Source of the DNA: Gordius sp. MW1
Lineage: Eukaryota; Nematomorpha; Gordioida; Gordea; Gordiidae
Direction of reading: 5' to 3'
Assembly (NCBI GenBank): GCA_964036665.1
Contig: OZ038528.1
Span: 25,965,245-26,029,244 of the forward strand
Length of the DNA stretch: 64,000 nucleotides
Under the pieces are notes generated by a model. That model had not been told where the DNA came from. It saw nothing but the letters and a program-made list of their open reading frames with translations, and made no database searches. Both the position numbers and the translations under genes were made by a program. This document shows, in pieces, positions 57,900-64,000 of the stretch (its first letter is position 1; each line of letters opens with the position of its first letter).

Positions 57900-58440
57900 T
57901 TAGCGAAAAAATTATATCGCGTACTCGTTTATAACGTTTATTCCATTATTAGGAAATCTTTTTAAACACGGAATTAAAATAAAAAATTTAACAACAACTT
58001 GTAACAAATTTTTTGAAAAATAGATCATTTAACCACGCAATTTTTTAACAAACATGCATTCAGAGATATCTGAGGTGTCCATATATTTCATGCTGCATTT
58101 TAATTTAAAAGGTTGGCGTCATCGATATTGGCTATACGACAACTTATTTGTTATAAGCTAGAACAATAATTTGTGTCTTGAACAGCTGTTCATTTAAAAT
58201 TAAATGAAAATTTATTAAGATGAATTTATAGGTATTAAGAGGTCAAGATTTTATACAAATAATAAGGTGTGTCTCAGAGCATAGGAAATGAGATAAAATT
58301 AAAATTGATTAAAACCTTGTGCCAAATAAGTCTCTTTCTCTTATTCGTTCTTCTTAACCATCGGCTGCCAAAAAAAGAATCAACACCTGATAATTTCAAC
58401 TTTAAAATATGATCACTTATTTTAATCTATAAACATGCTA
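57900..58440. other. AT-rich stretch, no gene seen
   Basis: No coding or repeat structure is supported between the LINE tail region and the rhodopsin-class receptor relic. Confidence 0.4.
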
Positions 58441-58447
58441 TAGCCCG

Positions 58448-59860
58448 ATGACTTTGAATGGAATCATGGAAATTCAAGTATCGTATGAATATATTTGTGG
58501 AGCACACATATTATGTATGGAATAGTTTTACCCATAGTGGTGGTAATCGGAGTTGCTGGCAGGGGACTTTATTATATGTCACAAAAAGTTGTTTTTTCAA
58601 GTAAGTCAATTAATGCATCAAATGCTGTTCAAAGCGGAAGCAATATTGCAAAGAAACACAAAATATCTGTGTAAATATAACTCAAAGTTATGACCCTTTC
58701 AGATTTTATCTTGTCCCTATTTATTATCCCTAATATCGCAATGTACATGTTAAAGACATGTATCGCTAGTAAATGGTATGTCTTTTATGTACTTAAAGTC
58801 AATTCTTTCCTATTGGATACGTTTGCCAACTTTAGCAATTACATTCGTGTAGCTATATATCCTTAGAACGGTTGTGTTTAACTTTTCCACATCGCTTTAA
58901 ATAACATTGCAATAACTTACGTACTTATTATCTTATAATAGCTCTAGGATTTTTTTATCTCTCTGGCCTTGGCAATACCGTATAGTTGGGGATTTAAGTT
59001 GTATATTCAGAAAATAAAAGAATGGATTTTTTACATGGATTCTTTTTTTTAACAATCTGACACACGTTTCAGCCAGCATTACCATTAAAAATGACACAAC
59101 TCAAAAACTCAAGTCAATTATTAGTTTTTGTAAATATTATGGTTATTCATACAGACCGAACCCTAAAGTTACTAGTTGGTTTATTGGCTATCGTCGTTCG
59201 ACCAACGTTACTTCATGTCTAGTCCCATTGATAATAACAGCTATTTCGAATAGTTTTAAAATTTACTATTACATACGTCTAATAAAACAAAAAAATGAAA
59301 TTAAAAAATCCAACGAAAAAAGTGTTGTTGCAACTTGCAATCTTTTGTTACCACGTATTATAGGAACATCAAGTCTTATAAGTGATAATCTTGATGTTAC
59401 TTTAAATATGATGCCACTAAAAAAATTCACCAGGAAGATTAATGCAAACAACATACCTTCGACAAAAAACAAAAATAGACAAAATAAATTGACCTTAATA
59501 TTAATAATTATAAAAGATTTTATTTTGAACATATTGCCAATGACAATTTATATGTTTGCCTATCAACCATGGACGGATACGTTTGAGCAAAACTGAACTA
59601 TGGTTTCAGCATTTCGCATACATTACAAAATACGGTATAAATTGTCTAGGCGTCTATATACAATTATTTTTGGATCCCAAAATTTTTTAAGGATTTAAAA
59701 AGGTTTGTAAAGATATATGGCGGAAATAGGATTTAATTTATCTATTAATCCAATGATCTTATTAGCTTGTATTATAAATTCATTGTCGCATAATGTATCA
59801 AAACATTATTTTGTATTAGGCCGAAATGTGTATTGTTTTACTAAATTTGAATTATTAATA
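58448..59860 (+). pseudogene. Class A (rhodopsin-type) GPCR pseudogene
   Basis: Segment 1 reads GIVLPIVVVIGVAGRGLYYM (58,518), with Arg where the family has the near-invariant GN asparagine. After an in-frame TAA comes segment 2, MTLSDFILSLFIIPNIAMYM (58,690). Segment 3 reads SFLLDTFANFSNYIRVAIYP (58,805) and ends at TAG. Segment 4 is in pieces near 58,940. Segment 5 and loop 3 read CLVPLIITAISNSFKIYYYI (59,217), then a long basic loop, then KLTLILIIIKDFILNILPMT (59,490) as segment 6, and GFNLSINPMILLACIIN (59,727) as segment 7, with a changed NPxxY. Stops, shifts and lost motifs make it non-functional. Aminergic or neuropeptide type cannot be decided. Confidence 0.6.
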
Positions 59861-59882
59861 GTATATAATTGCGAATGGACAA

Positions 59883-60680
59883 TCTATATATATAAAGTAA
59901 AGTGTATGTGTGTGGATAGGGGCTAAATTCTGAAACTACCGGCCCGATTCACGCGAAAATTTAGCCATAGATGCCCAGGGCGGCCAGGGGTAAAATAGCT
60001 TTTTCAGAATCCTAAATTCCTATGAGATTTAAAAATATCGGACATTACGTTTTAAAAAAGGGTTAAACTCTGAAACTACCGGCCCGATTCGCGCGAAAAT
60101 TTAGCCATAGATGCCCAGGGCGGCCAGGGGTAAAATAGCTTTTAATCCTAAAATTCTTTTTAGTTTTAAAAATATCGGACATTCCCAGGTCAGTTTCATT
60201 TATAGCGTCATATACAATAATGACGTCATACATACAAGGCTGAATTAGATATTTAAAAGTATAATAAAAATGTTATGTATATAAGGGCTAAATTCTTAAA
60301 CTACCGGCCCGATTCGCGCGAAAATTTAGCCGTAGATGCCCAGGGCGGCCAGGGGTAAAATAGCTTTTTCAGAACCCTAAAATTCTAGTTTTAAAAATAT
60401 CGGGCATTACGTTTTAAAAAAGGTTTAAACTCTGAAACTACCGGCCCGATTCGCGCGAAAATTTAGCCATAGATGCCCAGGGCGGCCAGGGGTAAAATAG
60501 TTTGTTCAGAATCCTAAAATTCCTTTTAATTTTAAAAATATCGGACATTTCCCGGCCAGTTTTATTTATAGCATCATATACAATAATGACGTCATACATA
60601 CAAGGCTGAAGTTTTCTCGAGTTTTATTATATTAAAGAAAATTGTATTTTTAGCAAAACAACGTTTGCCGGGTCAGCTAG
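59883..60680 (+). mobile_element. Helitron with internal repeats, 798 bp
   Basis: It starts TCTATATATATAAAG after A and ends GCAAAACAACGTTTGC (hairpin) plus CGGGTCAGCTAG before T, giving insertion between A and T. These ends match the Helitron at 2,705-3,171. It has no Rep/helicase. The interior is two tandem units of about 366 bp, described separately. Confidence 0.8.
59919..60610 (+). repeat. Nested tandem repeats inside the Helitron
   Basis: The core AAACTACCGGCCCGATTC...GCGAAAATTTAGCC...CCCAGGGCGGCCAGGGG occurs four times, from about 59,919, 60,060, 60,287 and 60,422. The first two and the last two form tandem units about 366 bp apart. Each unit ends with a block containing AATAATGACGTCATACATAC, that is, a palindromic TGACGTCA. 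Confidence 0.85.
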
Positions 60681-60689
60681 TTATTTATA

Positions 60690-62050
60690 TTTCATAATAA
60701 AGAAAATGTGTCAAAAGTGTTAATTTGTGCGATTGTATAGGCAAGTGAACCTATATTATTGACGAACCTACCATTTCTTAAGAGATTATTTTATCTTAAT
60801 TATAAGATATTAAGGGTTTTTAAAGTTTATATATAAAAACATTACGTCAATTCTTTTGTATCATAAGATCACCGAAAATACTCAACTGGTTGTAAAATTT
60901 TGCCACAACATTGCTTCTGCATACGTTTTCAGAAGTCTTACATTCGGCGAACGCAAATTATTTTGTTGCAATGTATCTCATTGTTCCGAAAATTTTTCCC
61001 CAAACGGGCATTCGTGATGACGCGCCAAGCGAAAAAAAGCGAAGTTAATTTTTGGGCCAGTTTATCAAACTCTTCATTTTTTTATTAATCTTTATATTCA
61101 TCGTGAAATTTATCATATATCACGAAAATAACAATTGTAAATATGAGACGTTCATAGTGAAACCGCAGACGATTGTTTTCGCCCGCAGCAAAAAGCGAAC
61201 GAAAATAAGATACAAATCATTTTGGACTTTTCGCGGGATGGTTAAAAAATTGAACTTGGTATGTATATATTTTTTATATAAAATTTATATGTTTATAGAA
61301 TGATTACGATCTTCTCAATGAATACCATTGCGTTTTATACAATATTTAAATCTGTCATAATTTTATATAATAAGGCACTATCAGCCAACGTATTCACTTT
61401 TTGCGTAAATACTACTACTAGTTTGACGCCTTGCTTTTACCATTAGCGTTCCCCTAAAACTCTTAAAGTTAAAGTAAAGCTCTATTAAATCGTTAATAAA
61501 AATAAAAGCGCCTCAAAAAATAGCCAATAGTTTTACACACCAAAAATATCCCTTCGCTTTATTCGAGTAATCTAAGGAATATTTTTTTTATTTGAGGCAT
61601 GTAATACATATATAATTCGTATATACAATTTTGATTATGTAAGACTTATTTTTCCGAAATAAATTTATTTTAACTTTGTGGCTTAAAAACAATTTTATAG
61701 CAATAACTTTATTATAATTATATTTGGGTTCCCTAAGGCATTCTCATACTCATAAAACTTACACTAATATTTTTTTTCCTATAGCTGTTTGTCACATTTG
61801 GGGTCAGCTTCTTAAAGTAGTTTCTCCATGTATTCCTGCACTTATACCAGTTAGCTTTAGATCGTACCTTCTCAAATCCATATCTATTTTATGTTTTTAT
61901 GTCAGTTTAGGCCTCCTCTTTTTTGCTTACCTTCGAATTCCATTTCTTGATACGTTTTGCCAGGTGACTTTACTCCCGTCTCTCCAAATGCCCATACCAT
62001 TTCAATCTTCTAACAACCAACTTTCTCTGAATCGAACTACATTGGCATGA
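60690..62050. other. No intact gene; dispersed repeat near 61,785
   Basis: The short frames at 60,900-61,303 have no recognisable motif. Around 61,785 the motif GCTGTTTGTCACATTTGGGG followed by TCAGCTTCTT repeats the one at 25,228, and the open frame 61,724-62,050 runs through it, so that frame is repeat-derived. Confidence 0.4.
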
Positions 62051-62059
62051 TAGAATTGA

Positions 62060-64000
62060 AAGAATCAGACGGAAATATCACGAGGTTTTTCGGGAGGAAT
62101 TAGGTTGTTTAAGTGATATTATGTTTTCTGTAAGGGTTAATTCTAATGCAACACCTCGTTTTTGTCCTGCTAGACTCATTCCATTAATGTGGAAAGATAA
62201 AGTGCACCAGATTTTAGATAATTGGCTTAAAGATAACGTAATAGAACCAATTGAATTTTCGGAATGGGCCACTCCCCTTGTGCCAATTAAAAAGAGTGAT
62301 GGTACAATTAGGGTCTGTGCTGATTATCGGGTTACTATTAATAAATGGGTTATCGATGTTAATATCCTCTACCCAGGCTGAGATGGTTTTAGCTAATTTA
62401 AAGGGTTGTAAGTATTTTTAAAAATTAGATCTCGCAAATGCATATTTACAGCTTCGCATGGACGATAGGTCCGCTGGGTTATTGACCATAAACACGGACA
62501 GGGGTTTATTTGCTTTTAAAAGTTACCTTTCGGTTTAAGTGTATCCGCACCTATCTTTCAGAAGGCGATGACATCCATATTTAATAATATAGATGGTGTA
62601 TTTTTTTATTTGGACGATATCTTAATTACGGGTTCTACTGAGGATAAGCATGATTCACGTCTAGAAAGAGTATTAAATTTAATTAAAATTAAAGGGTTAC
62701 GGGCCGCTAGTAAATGTACTTTAGGTACCGACCAGGTTATTTACCTGGGTCATGTAATAGTGGCGGGTCATGTTAGACCTAATTTTAAGAAGGTGCAGGA
62801 TATTAAAAACATTAAAGCACCATTAAATATAAAGGAACTTACATCTTTCTTAGGTTTAATGAATTATTATAGTAAATTTATTGAAGATTATACAAATTAT
62901 TCTGGTCCTTTGTATGAGTTAACTAGAGAGGACACAGTGTTTAAATGGGATAATAACTTGGATCGTTGTTTTAACTTTTTAAAGAATGTTTTATTAACGG
63001 CTCCAATTCTTAAGTGCTTTAATACTAATAAAGAGCATGTTTTAAAGGTTGATGCTTCTAATATTGGTATTAGTGGCGCTCTATCCCAGATTGAGGATGG
63101 AATAGAGCCTCCCGTTATTTAATTTCACGTAAGCTTACTAAGGCTGAGTTAAATTATTCCGTCATAGAGAAAGAGGCTCTTGCGATGTATGGTTTAAAAC
63201 GTTGTCGGGAATATTTAATTGCTAAAACTTTTACATTATATACCGATCACAAACCGTTGGTAGCTTTATTCAATAAGATTAATACCGAATTTTTAATGTC
63301 CCCTCGACTCCAGAGTGGTTATTGACTCTCGGTAATTTTTCATTAGCTTTAAAATATCGAGAGGGTAAAAGTAATCACTTAGCCGATGTTTTATCGAGGA
63401 TGAATGCAGATACTGTAACTGATAGATTTGCGGTTATAGATAATGTTGCTGTTAATGTGTTAAAGGCTATTGATCTTAAGGATATTGTTAGAGGTACAGA
63501 TAATAGTGTTGAATTAACAGCTATTAAACAAATTATTATAGGGGTTAAAGATATGCTAGATGTTCCTTTTAATTTAACATGAATAAAGGAGTTATACATT
63601 GAAGATAATTTGGTTAAACGCAATGATAAGTTTGTATTGCCAGTCGAATTGCGTAGTAATGTTTTAGAAATTTTGCATGAAGGACATGCTTGTATGGTTA
63701 AGATGAAGGAGCTGGCTAGACAATACGTCTGGTGGCCCAGGATAACTAGGGACGTTGATAACTATGTTAGGCAGTGCGCGATGTGTAAATTAAATGCAGC
63801 CATGCCTCGTAGGCATAAAAAGGCTCGTGGCCTCGTCCAGATAGTCCCTGGTTTAGAAATTCATATTGATTTTTTTGAATTTAACAAAAAAAGGTATATT
63901 TTGGTCGTAGATGGATATTCGGGTTGGACTGAATTTAAAATATTGCACGATATATCTACGAAGGTTACCGTAATATTTTTAAAAGATTTAATAGGCGCGC
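62060..64000 (+). pseudogene. Ty3/gypsy element 2: RT, RNase H and integrase, cut by window edge
   Basis: Reverse transcriptase runs from about 62,060: WATPLVPIKKSDGTIRVCAD (62,270), LDLANAYLQLRMDD (62,430, after a stop), LPFGLSVSAPIFQKAM (62,525) and the catalytic YLDDILITGS (62,611). The connection and RNase H follow, with LTSFLGLMNYYSKFI (62,838), VLKVDASNIGISGALSQ (63,040), YTDHKPLVALFNK (63,240) and SNHLADVLSRMN (63,373). Integrase starts near 63,597, with a HEGHACM...CAMCKL zinc-binding domain (63,677-63,790) and the first catalytic aspartate in IHIDFFEF (63,863), and runs off the edge. Several stops and shifts occur before 62,600 and near 63,120, 63,320 and 63,580. It is a different lineage from the 12,808 element. 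Gag and the 5' LTR are not seen. Confidence 0.82.

Noticed and set aside
59919..60610. Regular repeats that could suggest a CRISPR array or satellite
   Set aside because: There are only four copies with non-unique spacers, bounded by clear Helitron ends in a eukaryotic context.
1..64000. tRNA or rRNA genes
   Set aside because: No A-box/B-box pair with cloverleaf potential and no rRNA core motif was noticed by eye; a covariance-model search would be decisive.

Overview
The window is AT-rich, intron-containing animal DNA. Genes are sparse, spliceosomal introns are clear, animal-type G-protein-coupled receptors are present, and most of the remaining sequence is transposable elements in many states of decay. 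An invertebrate fits best. I cannot name the species from the sequence, and nothing here looks bacterial, viral-genomic or organellar.

Left part (1-12,800): two plus-strand paralogous genes encode small secreted proteins. The first (314-668) is only a last exon. The second (7,348-8,412) can be read completely as a signal-peptide exon plus a main exon, with a TATA box upstream. Around them lie hAT-type elements and MITEs with exact 8-bp target-site duplications, Helitron-type elements, and a decayed piggyBac element (9,976-12,082).

12,808-18,848 is one Ty3/gypsy LTR retrotransposon with matching 342-bp LTRs and a broken gag-pol. Two further elements have inserted into it: one in the 5' LTR, and one exactly at the gag start codon.

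19,530-47,200 is a tandem family of three minus-strand class C (metabotropic-glutamate-like) receptor genes, A, B and C. Each has four exons and an RTE-type LINE in intron 2. Gene A (19,709-28,284) is intact when spliced and predicts 837 residues: signal peptide, ligand-binding domain, nine-cysteine domain and seven membrane segments. Genes B and C share the same inactivating lesions. A nearly identical 9.4-kb block (27,950-37,390 repeated at 37,390-46,870) shows that an already dead gene was duplicated by unequal crossing-over between first exons, so B carries A's first exon and upstream region.

Right part (47,200-64,000): in order, Penelope-like GIY-YIG endonuclease fragments interrupted by a hAT-type element, a second piggyBac relic, a LINE with an R2-type C-terminal endonuclease (about 53,868-57,656) split by a fold-back MITE, a decayed rhodopsin-class receptor (58,448-59,860), a Helitron with internal repeats (59,883-60,680), and the 3' part of a second Ty3/gypsy element running off the right edge.

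In working terms there are probably two live genes (the small secreted protein and receptor A) plus the visible last exon of a third, set in transposon debris. All coordinates come from reading by eye; splice sites are inferred from phase, consensus and protein continuity, not from transcripts.
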